Assembly (NCBI RefSeq): GCF_034932185.1
Contig: NZ_JAYGHW010000089.1
Coordinates: 137,991 to 201,990, forward strand
Origin: Spirulina sp034932185
GTDB lineage: Bacteria > Cyanobacteriota > Cyanobacteriia > Cyanobacteriales > Spirulinaceae
Length of the DNA: 64,000 nt
Reading direction: 5' to 3'
Of this stretch, positions 35,901-43,225 are shown in pieces (the stretch's first letter is position 1; each line of letters opens with the position of its first letter). A program made the position numbers and the translations under genes. The notes beneath the pieces were generated by a model that was not told where the DNA came from, ran no database searches, and saw only the letters and a program-made list of their open reading frames with translations.

Positions 35901-36300
35901 GGTGATGGCGCGGGAGCGGGAATTAGGCTATCTTCCCCGGGATGTGAGCGCCCAAAAGCGCGGTTATGATATCGAGTCCGAGATGCCCGCAACGGGGGAT
36001 TTGCGTTTCATTGAGGTGAAGGGGCGGATTATCGGGGCGCAAACGGTGACGGTGACGCGGAATGAAATTGTGACGGCGTTAAATGACCGGGAGCGGTTTC
36101 TGTTGGCTTTGGTGGCGGTTCCCCCTGGGCCGGAGTTTGGCGCGGGGGATGTGTTTCGGATGCGGGAAACGGGGGGGCAGTATGGGGTGGGTTGTGAGGT
36201 GCGCTATGTGCGCCAACCCTTTAACCGGGAGCCGGATGCGGCGGTGAACAGTGTTAATTATGATTGGCGATCGCTCTGGGAACGGGGGGCGGATCGGTAG
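32971..36300 (+). CDS. SNF2-type helicase with C-terminal DUF3883 (defence island)
   Basis: This 1109-residue protein has a superfamily 2 ATPase core: Walker A LADDPGAGKTIMAG (about 71-84), DEAH-type VVVDEAHK (about 163-170), LLMTATPHNGKEEDF, and the C-lobe motifs ATDAAGEGINLQRAHLMVNY and RLEQRFGRIHRIGQ. The region 830-1000 is helical. The C-terminus has a DUF3883 domain (about 1005-1070, GDLRFIEVKGRI with E-x-K as in PD-(D/E)XK folds). Helicases of this type accompany DNA methylases in DISARM-like and DUF1156/DUF499 systems. It is the first gene after the rps1 terminator and 86 bp ahead of the AAA gene. Confidence 0.88.
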   Translation: MAVEMVSAGQAWGFDGDGALLRLVVEAHRIRYAYLFDPLIAVHTARVEPLPHQITAVYREMLPRQPLRFLLADDPGAGKTIMAGLLMRELLIRGDLQRCLIVCPGSLAAQWQEELADKFDLPFAIALPERPLRETPLAIARLDQFSRSEELQNQLQQMDWDLVVVDEAHKLAATVFGGERRETKRYKLGKLLATVSRHFLLMTATPHNGKEEDFQLFLALLDGDRFAGGYRDPSYTCDPADLMRRLVKEDLLKFDGTPLFPERRAHTVQYQLSPPEAELYRQVTNYVQREFDRAEALNHNGRKSTVGFALTILQRRLASSPEAIYQSLRRRRDRLQARLTAARQGQNLAWQLPPIDLEDWEEDGDEMGDEEREATEAAVVEQATAARTIAELQKEIQQLEALERLALGVRQGGRDRKWDQLSQLIQTLWTETITPKLVIFTEHRDTLDYLTGRITTLLGRPEAVVLIHGGMGRPQRRKAEQGFKQEDQVQVLIATDAAGEGINLQRAHLMVNYDLPWNPNRLEQRFGRIHRIGQREVCHLWNLVAQGTREGDVYGRLLEKLAVVQAALGGKVFDVLGKAVTGRELRELMMEAIRYGERPDVKARLNQVLGDRLNPQYLEDLLHREALAHDRLNLDAVATIRADMARAGVCKMQPYVISHFFLTAFEYLGGTIRHREAKRYEITHIPALIRAHPLGQPLPRRYERVCFEKDLITIPNQPTATLISPGHPLLEAILAVILAQEGAVLRRGAVLIDEQDPGEEVRAVVYLAHAIQESGAGRVISQRLQFVEITAAACRDAGPAPDLDYRPATAAEWALIEPLLPTVAFLADLEQRGLEFAIRDSVSIAPLVPQHLAAVQRERQPRLEKTILAVRDRLTKEINYWDRQAAKLRSDEEAGKTNAKLNSERAQQRADELALRLKERLAELEREQQLEAGEPVVLGGFAVIPLGLLQRLAGQRQEEPGLFARETRRVELAAMAAVMARERELGYLPRDVSAQKRGYDIESEMPATGDLRFIEVKGRIIGAQTVTVTRNEIVTALNDRERFLLALVAVPPGPEFGAGDVFRMRETGGQYGVGCEVRYVRQPFNREPDAAVNSVNYDWRSLWERGADR

Positions 36301-36386
36301 GGGCGTGATGGGTTGGGGGTTATGAGGGGCGATCGCCTCTAGTTTGGGGTATGGTGAGAATCAAGGCATGATATGAAGAGGGTTGA

Positions 36387-37610
36387 ATGACACAGGGGCG
36401 AGAAAGACTAACCATTGATGGCCATTTAGGCCCGTTGCGGGCTGTTGAGACTCCCCTAACTTTGGATATTTCCCCCCTAACGGTGTTTATTGGCCCCCAG
36501 GGAACGGGAAAATCCTTAGCGAGTCAACTCCTTTATTTTTTTCGTGATGCTCAATATTTAATCTCTCGCTACTCTCGCCAAGAAGGGCCGGAGCAAACGG
36601 TTAGACGGGTGATTGAAGGTATTCGTTCGGGGGAAGATAGTAAACGATCTTTTTCATCCTTTGTGATGAATAAAAAGGTAGAGGTGGGGTATCAACGGAT
36701 AGAGGATGATCCAGGTGAAGAGGATTGGGGAATTACTTGTTATGAGTCGAATCGGATCATTCGTCCCAAGAAAATTTTTAAGCAAAGTATTAAGGCTTGG
36801 TTAACCCAGATCACCGATAATCCTACATTAAGCGGGGATCTGCATCCCCGTGTTTTATTTGTGCCAGCGGAGCGGTCGTTTTTTTCGCGGTTAATCAATG
36901 CAGATCCCGGCGCTTTAGGCAGTTCAGATTTACCCATTTCCATGCGTCAGTTTACCAGCTTTTTAATGGGCGCAGCGGATACCCATCAGCAATGGCAAGG
37001 CGCTCCAGGGGAAAGGCCGAGGGAGGTGGCTGAAATTGATCAAATGATCACCCATGAGTTGCGGGGCTATGCGGTTTTTTCGAGGACGGGGCCCTATGCA
37101 AGGCGATGGCAATGGATGCCGGAGGGGAGCGATCGCCCCATTGAAATTGAGATGGCCTCTTCTGGGCAGATGGAAACTTGGCCCATGGTCTCCATTGCAC
37201 AGGCGATGTTTGCTTGGGAGCGGCCGCGACGGCCATTGTTTATTCATATTGAGGAGCCGGAGACCCATTTACATCCATCGGCTCAGGTGGCAATTACGCA
37301 GCTTTTAGCCTATTTATGTAACCGGGGTTTTCGGTTGGTCATTACCACTCATTCACTGTTTGTTTTATATGTTTTAAATAATTTAATTTTGGCAAATCAG
37401 CATTTACCGAAGCAGAATTTTGAAGGTCTGCCCGATGCTGGTTTACGGCTGACACCGGAGCATCTTTCTGCCTATTTATTTGCGGAGGGAACGGCGGTTT
37501 CAATTTGTGATCAATCTGGGGAGTTAGATGAGAGTCGGCTGTCGAGTGTTTTGGGAAATCTGGAGGTACAGTACAACCAGATTCAGGCCTATGATGTGTT
37601 GTGGAGTTGA
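36387..37610 (+). CDS. AAA/ABC-type ATPase (AAA_21-like) of a putative two-gene unit
   Basis: A 407-residue SMC/OLD-like ATPase. Walker A is FIGPQGTGKSLASQLL near residue 34; a signature-like EMASSGQMETWPMVSIAQAM is followed by Walker B LFIHIEEPETHLHP and a switch histidine ITTHSLFVLYVLNN. Such ATPases pair with nucleases in Septu, Gabija, PARIS and related defence systems. The next gene begins at its stop codon (7 bp), so the two are very likely co-translated. It does not itself carry a TOPRIM domain. Confidence 0.8.
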   Translation: MTQGRERLTIDGHLGPLRAVETPLTLDISPLTVFIGPQGTGKSLASQLLYFFRDAQYLISRYSRQEGPEQTVRRVIEGIRSGEDSKRSFSSFVMNKKVEVGYQRIEDDPGEEDWGITCYESNRIIRPKKIFKQSIKAWLTQITDNPTLSGDLHPRVLFVPAERSFFSRLINADPGALGSSDLPISMRQFTSFLMGAADTHQQWQGAPGERPREVAEIDQMITHELRGYAVFSRTGPYARRWQWMPEGSDRPIEIEMASSGQMETWPMVSIAQAMFAWERPRRPLFIHIEEPETHLHPSAQVAITQLLAYLCNRGFRLVITTHSLFVLYVLNNLILANQHLPKQNFEGLPDAGLRLTPEHLSAYLFAEGTAVSICDQSGELDESRLSSVLGNLEVQYNQIQAYDVLWS

Positions 37611-37616
37611 TTGTCG

Positions 37617-38258
37617 ATGCCGTTGGATTGTACTGGGGAGATTTTGCCGAGGGGGATTAGCATTATTCAGCCTGGGGATGTGCTGAATGATTTGGATGAT
37701 TTTTGTTTGGTTTTAAACATAGAGGATCAGGTTTTGTTCTATGAGTGCATATCGGAGGGGCTAAAGTATTGGGTAATTTTGGAGGCGGATGATTATCCGA
37801 TTTTGGTGTGTGAGTTGGAGCAATATGCTGATTTTTTAGCAAGGCGAGGGCAATGGCAGGGAAGACGGGCTGATTATTTGGTGATCGGGTCTCATGGGGG
37901 GGATTGTTTTTTGATTGTTGTGGAGTTACGCCATGTGTTGGTGAAGGCGGATCAGGAGGAGGATAAGTTTCAGCAATTAAGGGAAACGATTGAGCATCTG
38001 CTCCGGTTTCATTTGGGGGAGATTCAGGGTTCTGATGGTTTGGCGGGGGTTTATGCCGCTCCGGAATCCTATCGGGTGATTGGGGTGGTGATTGCGCCGG
38101 GCAATACGCGGCAGTTTTCCCGTCGGGCCTTGAATCCGATCATGAATATTGCGGATCATCAGGTTGTGATCCGAACGTTGCCGAAGGATGCTTTATCAGA
38201 TTGCAAAATTACCTGGACGGGTTTGTTGGAATGGTTGGGGGTTCCACGGGGTTATTAG
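37617..38258 (+). CDS. Partner protein of the AAA ATPase, possible PD-(D/E)XK-like nuclease
   Basis: I do not recognise the family. The 213-residue protein has a central beta-rich segment RADYLVIGSHGGDCFLIVVE then LRHVLVKADQEEDKFQQL in which Asp, then Glu-x-Arg, are spaced as in PD-(D/E)XK nucleases, although the lysine is replaced by Arg. It starts 6 bp after the ATPase stop (ATG 37617; TTG 37611 is an alternative), indicating a functional pair. It could be the effector of the ATPase. The nuclease assignment is tentative. Confidence 0.55.
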   Translation: MPLDCTGEILPRGISIIQPGDVLNDLDDFCLVLNIEDQVLFYECISEGLKYWVILEADDYPILVCELEQYADFLARRGQWQGRRADYLVIGSHGGDCFLIVVELRHVLVKADQEEDKFQQLRETIEHLLRFHLGEIQGSDGLAGVYAAPESYRVIGVVIAPGNTRQFSRRALNPIMNIADHQVVIRTLPKDALSDCKITWTGLLEWLGVPRGY

Positions 38259-38268
38259 GGGCCAATGG

Positions 38269-38295
38269 GTAGGGGCGAAAAATTTTTCGCCCTAG
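38269..38295. repeat. Palindromic GGGGCGAAA repeat, copy 4
   Basis: GTAGGGGCGAAAAATTTTTC followed by GCCCTAG lies 10 bp after the partner-gene stop. It forms a near-perfect hairpin. Confidence 0.65.
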
Positions 38296-38413
38296 GGTTT
38301 TGGGGGTGCAGGTTGGGAGCGTAATCGGTTTGGGCCGCAATCCCCACGCCCGATCGCCTCTTGAGCGGTTTGGGGTATGGTGGGGGATGATGCTCGCTTA
38401 AGGATGTTGTGGG

Positions 38414-41299
38414 ATGTCGTACCGGAAGAAGTTGATTGAGGTGGCGTTGCCGTTGGAGGCGATCAATATGGAGTCGGCGCGGGAGAAGTCGATTCGCCAT
38501 GGGCATCCTTCGACGTTACATCTGTGGTGGGCGCGGCGACCGTTGGCGGCTTGTCGGGCGGTGTTGTGGGCTTCGTTGGTGGATGATCCTTCGAGTTGGC
38601 CGGAGCGGTTCCCGACGGAGGAGGAGCAGCGGGTGGAGCGGCAACGCCTGTTTGATATTTTGGGGCGGATTGTGGTGGAGCGGGATAAGAAGGGGAATGA
38701 GAAGCAGGTGGTGCGGGGGTTGGTGTCTTGGGATGATGTGAATGATCCGAAATCGGGGGTGTTGGTGGCGGCGCAGCGGGAGATTGCGCGGTGTTTGGCT
38801 TGGGGGCGGGGGGAGGAGCCGCCGGAGGTTGTGGAGGGGGTGCGGGCTTATATTGGGGCTTATGGGCCGCCGGTTTATGATCCCTTTGCGGGGGGGGGTT
38901 CGATTCCGTTGGAGGGGCAGCGGTTGGGTTTGGAGGCTCATGCGAGTGATTTAAATCCGGTGGCGGTGTTGATTAATAAGGCGTTGATTGAGATTCCGCC
39001 GAGGTTTAAGGGTTTGGCTCCGATTAATGAGGTGGATCGGGCGAAGAAGAGTATTTCGGATTGGCATGGGGCGCAGGGTTTGGCGGCGGATGTGCGGTTT
39101 TATGGGGCTTGGATGCGGGATGTGGCGTTTGAGCGGATTGGGGGTTTATATCCAAGGGTGAGGATCCCCCCTGCCCCCCTTAAAAAGGGGGGTGATGATG
39201 ATGTTGCCCCCCTTGTTAAGGGGGGTGGCGAAGCCGGGGGGATCGAGGCGACGGTGATTGCTTGGCTTTGGGCGCGGACGGTGCGTTGTTCTAATCCGGG
39301 TTGTGGTTGTGCGATGCCGTTGGTGCGGAGTTTTCAGCTTTCGACGAAGAAGGGGCGGGAGGCTTGGGTTGAGCCGGTTGTTGATCATGGCATGACTCCT
39401 CCACAAATTCGGTTTGTGGTGAGGTCGGGGGAGGGGGATGTGCCGGGGGGGACGGTGGAGCGGAAGGGTGCTATTTGTGTGGCTTGTGGTACGGCGATTC
39501 CGTTGGATTATGTGCGGAAGGAGGGCCGGGCGGGCCGGATGGGGGCGCAGTTGATGGCGATTGTGGCGGAAGGGAAGGGGGGCCGGGTTTATTTGGCTCC
39601 GACGGATGAGCAGGAAAGGATTGCTAATTCTGCACAGCCGCACTATCTATTTGATACGTTATTACCCGAAAAAGCTATAGGGATAAGTCCCCAAAATTAT
39701 GGTATGCAAAAACATACAGATTTGTTTACCAATCGGCAACTCGTTTTACTAGAAACATTTTGCAGTTGCCTCAAAGATTTACACCAAAAAATGGGTGACT
39801 GCTCAGACGACTACAAAAATGCAGTAGCAACATACCTTGCAATTTCAATAAGTAAACTTGCAGACTATAACAGTTCACTATCAATTTGGAGTCCAAGCAG
39901 GGATCAGGCGAAAGGAACTTTTGCTAGGCAAGTTTTGCCTATGGTTTGGGATTTTTGTGAAGTCAATCCTTTTGCTATGGCAGCAGGTGATTTTTCTGTG
40001 ACAATTTCAGGAGTTTCAAAATTCTTAGAAGGTAGTATTCCTGTTAATGCGCTCGATGGCGTTGTTTACCAAATGAATGCATCAGACATTGCCGGTTTAA
40101 AGAAACGTCATCTGATTTCTACTGATCCTCCATACTATGATAATGTTCCATACGCTAATTTGTCAGACTTCTTTTACGTTTGGTTAAGAGCATCGCTTAA
40201 GGAAATTCATGGAGATTTATTCAAAACTGTTTTGGTTCCAAAAAAAGATGAAATAATTGCGGAAATTTATAGACATGGAGGAAAAAAAGAAGCAAAATGC
40301 TTCTTTGAGTCTCGACTAGAAAAAACATTTACATCAATAAATAAGTTACAAGATTCTGGGTATCCAATTACAATATTTTATGCATTTAAACAAGAGGAAG
40401 AATCTGAACCTGAATCAATATCATCAACAGGTTGGGAAACTATTCTTGAGGCATTAAATAAAGCAAATCTAGCCATTGATGGTACGTGGCCACTACGAAC
40501 TGAAAGAAGTGCGAGAATGAGAAGTCTTAAGTCTAACGCCCTCGCTACCTCAATCGTCCTCGTCTGCCGCCCCCGCCCCGCCAACGCCCCCAGCATCAGC
40601 CGCCGCCAACTCCTCCGCGAAATGCAAACCAAACTCCCCCCCGCCCTCAAAACCCTCCAACAAGGCAACATCGCCCCCGTAGACCTCGCCCAAGCCAGCA
40701 TCGGCCCCGGCATGGCCATCTTCTCCCAATACAGCGCCGTCCTCGAAACCGACGGAACCCCCCTCAACGTCCGCACCGCCCTCCAAATCATCAACCAACA
40801 CCTCGACCAATACCTCACCGACCAAGACAACGAATTCGACAACCCCACCCGCTTCGCCCTCACCTGGTTTCAACAATACCCCTTCACCGAAGGCCCCTAC
40901 GGCGAAGCCGAAACCCTCAGCAAAGCCCGAAACCTCAGCCTCCAAACCCTCGTAGACCAAAACATCCTCCACGCCAAAGCCGGCAAAGTCCGCCTCCTCA
41001 CCCGCCCAGAAATCATCCAAAAAGAATCCCCCAACCCCTCCCACTGGCACATCGCCCAAACCCTGATCCACACCCTCGACCACCACGGCGAAACCGGCAC
41101 AGCCGAACGCCTCGCCCAACTCCCCCAACAAACCGACATCCCCCGCGACCTCGCCTATCGCCTCTATAGCCTCTGCGACAAAAAAGGCTGGACTCAAGAG
41201 GCGATCGCCTACAACAGCCTCGTCATCTCCTGGCCCGAAATCACCCGCCTCGCCAACACCTACCAACCCGCCCCCCTCCAAACCACCCTCGATCTTTAA
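38414..41299 (+). CDS. DUF1156 adenine-specific DNA methyltransferase
   Basis: The 961-residue protein begins with the DUF1156 block KKLIEVALPLEAINMESARE then HGHPSTLHLWWARRPLAACR. SAM-binding motif I is DPFAGGGSIPLEGQRLG (about 156-172), the zinc-ribbon-like Cys pairs CSNPGCGC and CVACG follow, and the catalytic motif IV is DPPYYDNVPYANLSDFFY (about 572-589). It should methylate adenine N6 in DNA. Length is about average for the family (900-1000). A palindromic repeat of about 82 bp sits in frame at residues about 250-277. Base composition is G-rich in the first third, AT-rich at 39640-40540 and C-rich in the last third. It is separated from DUF499 by 4.5 kb. Confidence 0.88.
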   Translation: MSYRKKLIEVALPLEAINMESAREKSIRHGHPSTLHLWWARRPLAACRAVLWASLVDDPSSWPERFPTEEEQRVERQRLFDILGRIVVERDKKGNEKQVVRGLVSWDDVNDPKSGVLVAAQREIARCLAWGRGEEPPEVVEGVRAYIGAYGPPVYDPFAGGGSIPLEGQRLGLEAHASDLNPVAVLINKALIEIPPRFKGLAPINEVDRAKKSISDWHGAQGLAADVRFYGAWMRDVAFERIGGLYPRVRIPPAPLKKGGDDDVAPLVKGGGEAGGIEATVIAWLWARTVRCSNPGCGCAMPLVRSFQLSTKKGREAWVEPVVDHGMTPPQIRFVVRSGEGDVPGGTVERKGAICVACGTAIPLDYVRKEGRAGRMGAQLMAIVAEGKGGRVYLAPTDEQERIANSAQPHYLFDTLLPEKAIGISPQNYGMQKHTDLFTNRQLVLLETFCSCLKDLHQKMGDCSDDYKNAVATYLAISISKLADYNSSLSIWSPSRDQAKGTFARQVLPMVWDFCEVNPFAMAAGDFSVTISGVSKFLEGSIPVNALDGVVYQMNASDIAGLKKRHLISTDPPYYDNVPYANLSDFFYVWLRASLKEIHGDLFKTVLVPKKDEIIAEIYRHGGKKEAKCFFESRLEKTFTSINKLQDSGYPITIFYAFKQEEESEPESISSTGWETILEALNKANLAIDGTWPLRTERSARMRSLKSNALATSIVLVCRPRPANAPSISRRQLLREMQTKLPPALKTLQQGNIAPVDLAQASIGPGMAIFSQYSAVLETDGTPLNVRTALQIINQHLDQYLTDQDNEFDNPTRFALTWFQQYPFTEGPYGEAETLSKARNLSLQTLVDQNILHAKAGKVRLLTRPEIIQKESPNPSHWHIAQTLIHTLDHHGETGTAERLAQLPQQTDIPRDLAYRLYSLCDKKGWTQEAIAYNSLVISWPEITRLANTYQPAPLQTTLDL
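39163..39244. repeat. Palindromic repeat inserted in the methyltransferase gene
   Basis: GATCCCCCC at 39163-39171 and GGGGGGATC at 39236-39244 are reverse complements. Inside lie CCCCCCTTAAAAAGGGGGG and CCCCCCTTGTTAAGGGGGG hairpins. The translation of the insert (PPAPLKKGG...APLVKGGGEAGG) has no counterpart expected in DUF1156 enzymes. The frame is maintained through it. Confidence 0.8.
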
Positions 41300-41311
41300 A
41301 CCCTAAAAAAA

Positions 41312-41569
41312 ATGAACGCCATCACCACCCAAACCGCCAAAGAAAACCTAGATAGCCTCATCGATCACCTCAATACCAACCCCGAACCCACCATCCTCGA
41401 AAACGTCGATGGCAAACAAGCCGTTTTAATGTCCCTCGCAGAATTCAACGCCTGGCAAGAAACCTTTTATCTCCTAGCTAACCCCGCCAATGCCACACGA
41501 TTACTCCAATCCATCCAAGCGGCAGAAACCGGACAATTCAGCGAACACAAACTCATTAAAGTTCCGTAG
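41312..41569 (+). CDS. Phd/YefM-type antitoxin without a partner
   Basis: An 85-residue antitoxin: AITTQTAKENLDSLIDHLNT is the DNA-binding N-terminus and LMSLAEFNAWQETFYLLANP the dimer/neutralising region. YefM-type antitoxins normally precede a YoeB/RelE or Doc toxin. The 220 bp that follow contain no toxin frame, only a palindromic repeat, so it is an orphan. It begins 12 bp after the methyltransferase stop. Confidence 0.85.
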   Translation: MNAITTQTAKENLDSLIDHLNTNPEPTILENVDGKQAVLMSLAEFNAWQETFYLLANPANATRLLQSIQAAETGQFSEHKLIKVP

Positions 41570-41650
41570 GGTACGTCAGCAATCAAGATCCTGATTTTGC
41601 TCGTGATATGGAATTCGCTTAATCAGATTGTGTAGAGCTTCTAGGTGGTG

Positions 41651-41702
41651 TAAGGGCGAAAGATTTTTGTGCCTCCGGCAGGCTTACGCCAACGCCCCTA
41701 CG
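41651..41702. repeat. Long-form palindromic repeat, copy 2
   Basis: TAAGGGCGAAAGATTTTTGT then GCCTCCGGCAGGCTTACGCC and AACGCCCCTACG, essentially identical to 24810-24860. It occupies the place where a toxin gene would be expected. Confidence 0.75.
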
Positions 41703-41789
41703 CAGATCCAACGATACAACCGGATTTCATATCAATTCATCGATCTGACCCACCCTACACCCAAAAACCACCCTCAACCTCTAAACATC

Positions 41790-42143
41790 ATGGCAACCCT
41801 CACCCTCGAAATCCCCGACGACCTCCTCGCCCGACTCACACCCATCCAAGATCAACTCCCCCACCTCCTCCAACAATGCCTAGAACCCTCCCAACTCACC
41901 GCCCAAATTTATCGCCACATCCTCGACTTCCTGATCAGCCAACCCACCCCTGAAGAAATCGCCAACTTCCGCCCCACCCCCGCCATGCAAAACCGCCTCA
42001 CCTACCTCCTCGAACGCAACAACAATCAAACCCTCACCCCCCAAGAACACCAAGAACTCAACGAATACGAAAAAATCGAACACCTCATCATCCTCCTCAA
42101 ATCCGGCAACCTCCCCTATCTCATTCCCAACCATCCATCGTGA
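41790..42143 (+). CDS. Hypothetical protein, 117 aa, coupled to HNH gene
   Basis: Product MATLTLEIPDDLLARLTPIQ onward, with a helical body (YRHILDFLISQPTPEEIANF, LTYLLERNNNQTLTPQEHQE). ATG 41790 is chosen over the longer frame (41628), which would read through the palindromic repeat. Small proteins of this type often precede HNH genes in cyanobacteria; the family is not known to me. The beginning resembles antitoxin-like DNA-binding strands (LTLEIPDDL). Its stop overlaps the next start by GTGA. Confidence 0.6.
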   Translation: MATLTLEIPDDLLARLTPIQDQLPHLLQQCLEPSQLTAQIYRHILDFLISQPTPEEIANFRPTPAMQNRLTYLLERNNNQTLTPQEHQELNEYEKIEHLIILLKSGNLPYLIPNHPS

Positions 42144-42535
42144 CCTATTTATCTGATTCCCTACGCCGCCAAGTAGCAGAGCGTGCTGAATTTCGTTGTG
42201 AATATTGTCTTTTACCCAATCAACTCAGTTTCTATCCCCATGAAATCGATCATATTATTGCCCGTAAACACGGTGGAACAAACATCCTCGATAACCTTGC
42301 CTATACTTGCTGGCGTTGTAATCGTCATAAAGGCAGCGATCTAGGTTCTTTTGATCCTGAAACCAAAAAATTTAGTTTTTTATACAACCCTCGAACACAA
42401 AACTGGCAAAATCATTTTGAAGAAGATCAGTTTACAATCAAAGGAAAAACCCCCGAAGGGCGCACCACTGCCCACCTGCTTAAATTCAACACTGATCAAC
42501 GGATCACCGAACGCAAACGCATGAACATATCCTAA
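42140..42535 (+). CDS. HNH endonuclease
   Basis: A 131-residue HNH-type nuclease: FRCEYCLLPN with the first Cys pair, EIDHIIARKHGGTNILDNLA with the catalytic Asp-His and Asn, and CWRCNRHKGSD with the second Cys pair. It starts at GTG 42140, overlapping the preceding stop by 3-4 bases. Such HNH proteins are frequent in cyanobacteria and defence islands. It presumably cleaves DNA nonspecifically or with low specificity. Confidence 0.9.
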   Translation: MTYLSDSLRRQVAERAEFRCEYCLLPNQLSFYPHEIDHIIARKHGGTNILDNLAYTCWRCNRHKGSDLGSFDPETKKFSFLYNPRTQNWQNHFEEDQFTIKGKTPEGRTTAHLLKFNTDQRITERKRMNIS

Positions 42536-42557
42536 AATTTCCCACCCTGAATTTTAC

Positions 42558-43205
42558 ATGGTTACACTCCAACTCCGACAAATTAACGTTCCTCCCGGTC
42601 AACATCTCCTCATTCAAGAGGTCAACTGGCTAGAATTTGAAGCCATTTTGCAAGAACTGGGCGAAAAACGCGCCAGCCGGATTGCCTATAGCGATGGAAC
42701 CTGCGAAATCAGAATGCCATTACCCCAACATGAACGCCAAAAATCCATCATCAGCGACCTGATTAAAATCCTCCTCGAAGAACTCCAAATCGATTGCGAA
42801 TGCTTTGGTTCAACCACCTTCAAACGCCAAGAAATGAACTACGGCATCGAACCCGATGAATGCTTCTATATCCAAAATCACCAAACCATGATCGGCAAAG
42901 ACCGCCTCGATCTCGCCATCGATCCCCCCCCCGATCTGGCGATCGAAATCGACATCACCTCCAAAACCCAAATCGCCGCCTACATCCGTCTCGGTGTTCC
43001 CGAACTTTGGGTCTATAGCAACGGCCAACTTCAGATTTATGTCCTAGAATCAGGACAATACCAGCAGACCCCCCTTAGCCCCACATTCCCCGATCTCCCG
43101 ATTTTGCCCTGGGTGGCAGAAGTCCTAGAGCAGAGTGGGACGATGGGACGTAGCCCCGCCCTCCGGGCATTGCGGCAAAAAATCCGCGCCACCCTTGAAG
43201 TTTAA
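42558..43205 (+). CDS. Uma2 family endonuclease-like protein
   Basis: A 215-residue Uma2 protein with YSDGTCEIRMPLPQHERQKS near the start and the nuclease motif EPDECFYIQN plus PDLAIEIDITSKTQIAAYI, with Asp, Glu and Lys in the expected places (E-I-D...S-K). It is 22 bp after the HNH gene. This copy retains a lysine after the Glu strand, unlike the gene at 18229. Function unknown. Confidence 0.88.
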   Translation: MVTLQLRQINVPPGQHLLIQEVNWLEFEAILQELGEKRASRIAYSDGTCEIRMPLPQHERQKSIISDLIKILLEELQIDCECFGSTTFKRQEMNYGIEPDECFYIQNHQTMIGKDRLDLAIDPPPDLAIEIDITSKTQIAAYIRLGVPELWVYSNGQLQIYVLESGQYQQTPLSPTFPDLPILPWVAEVLEQSGTMGRSPALRALRQKIRATLEV

Positions 43206-43225
43206 AGATTTTGAGATGATATGCC

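Noticed and set aside
39163..39244. CRISPR-like repeat
   Set aside because: It is a single inverted-repeat element, with no regularly spaced direct repeats or spacers; no CRISPR array or cas gene was seen in the window.
40550..41281. 243-aa minus-strand frame inside the methyltransferase
   Set aside because: Its Gly/Val/Glu-rich composition is the expected antisense reading of the C-rich 3' part of the gene.
41628..41789. Upstream extension of the 117-aa gene before the HNH nuclease
   Set aside because: It reads through the palindromic repeat (residues such as GERFLCLRQAYANAPT), which also appears in another frame at 24810; it is repeat DNA, not conserved protein.
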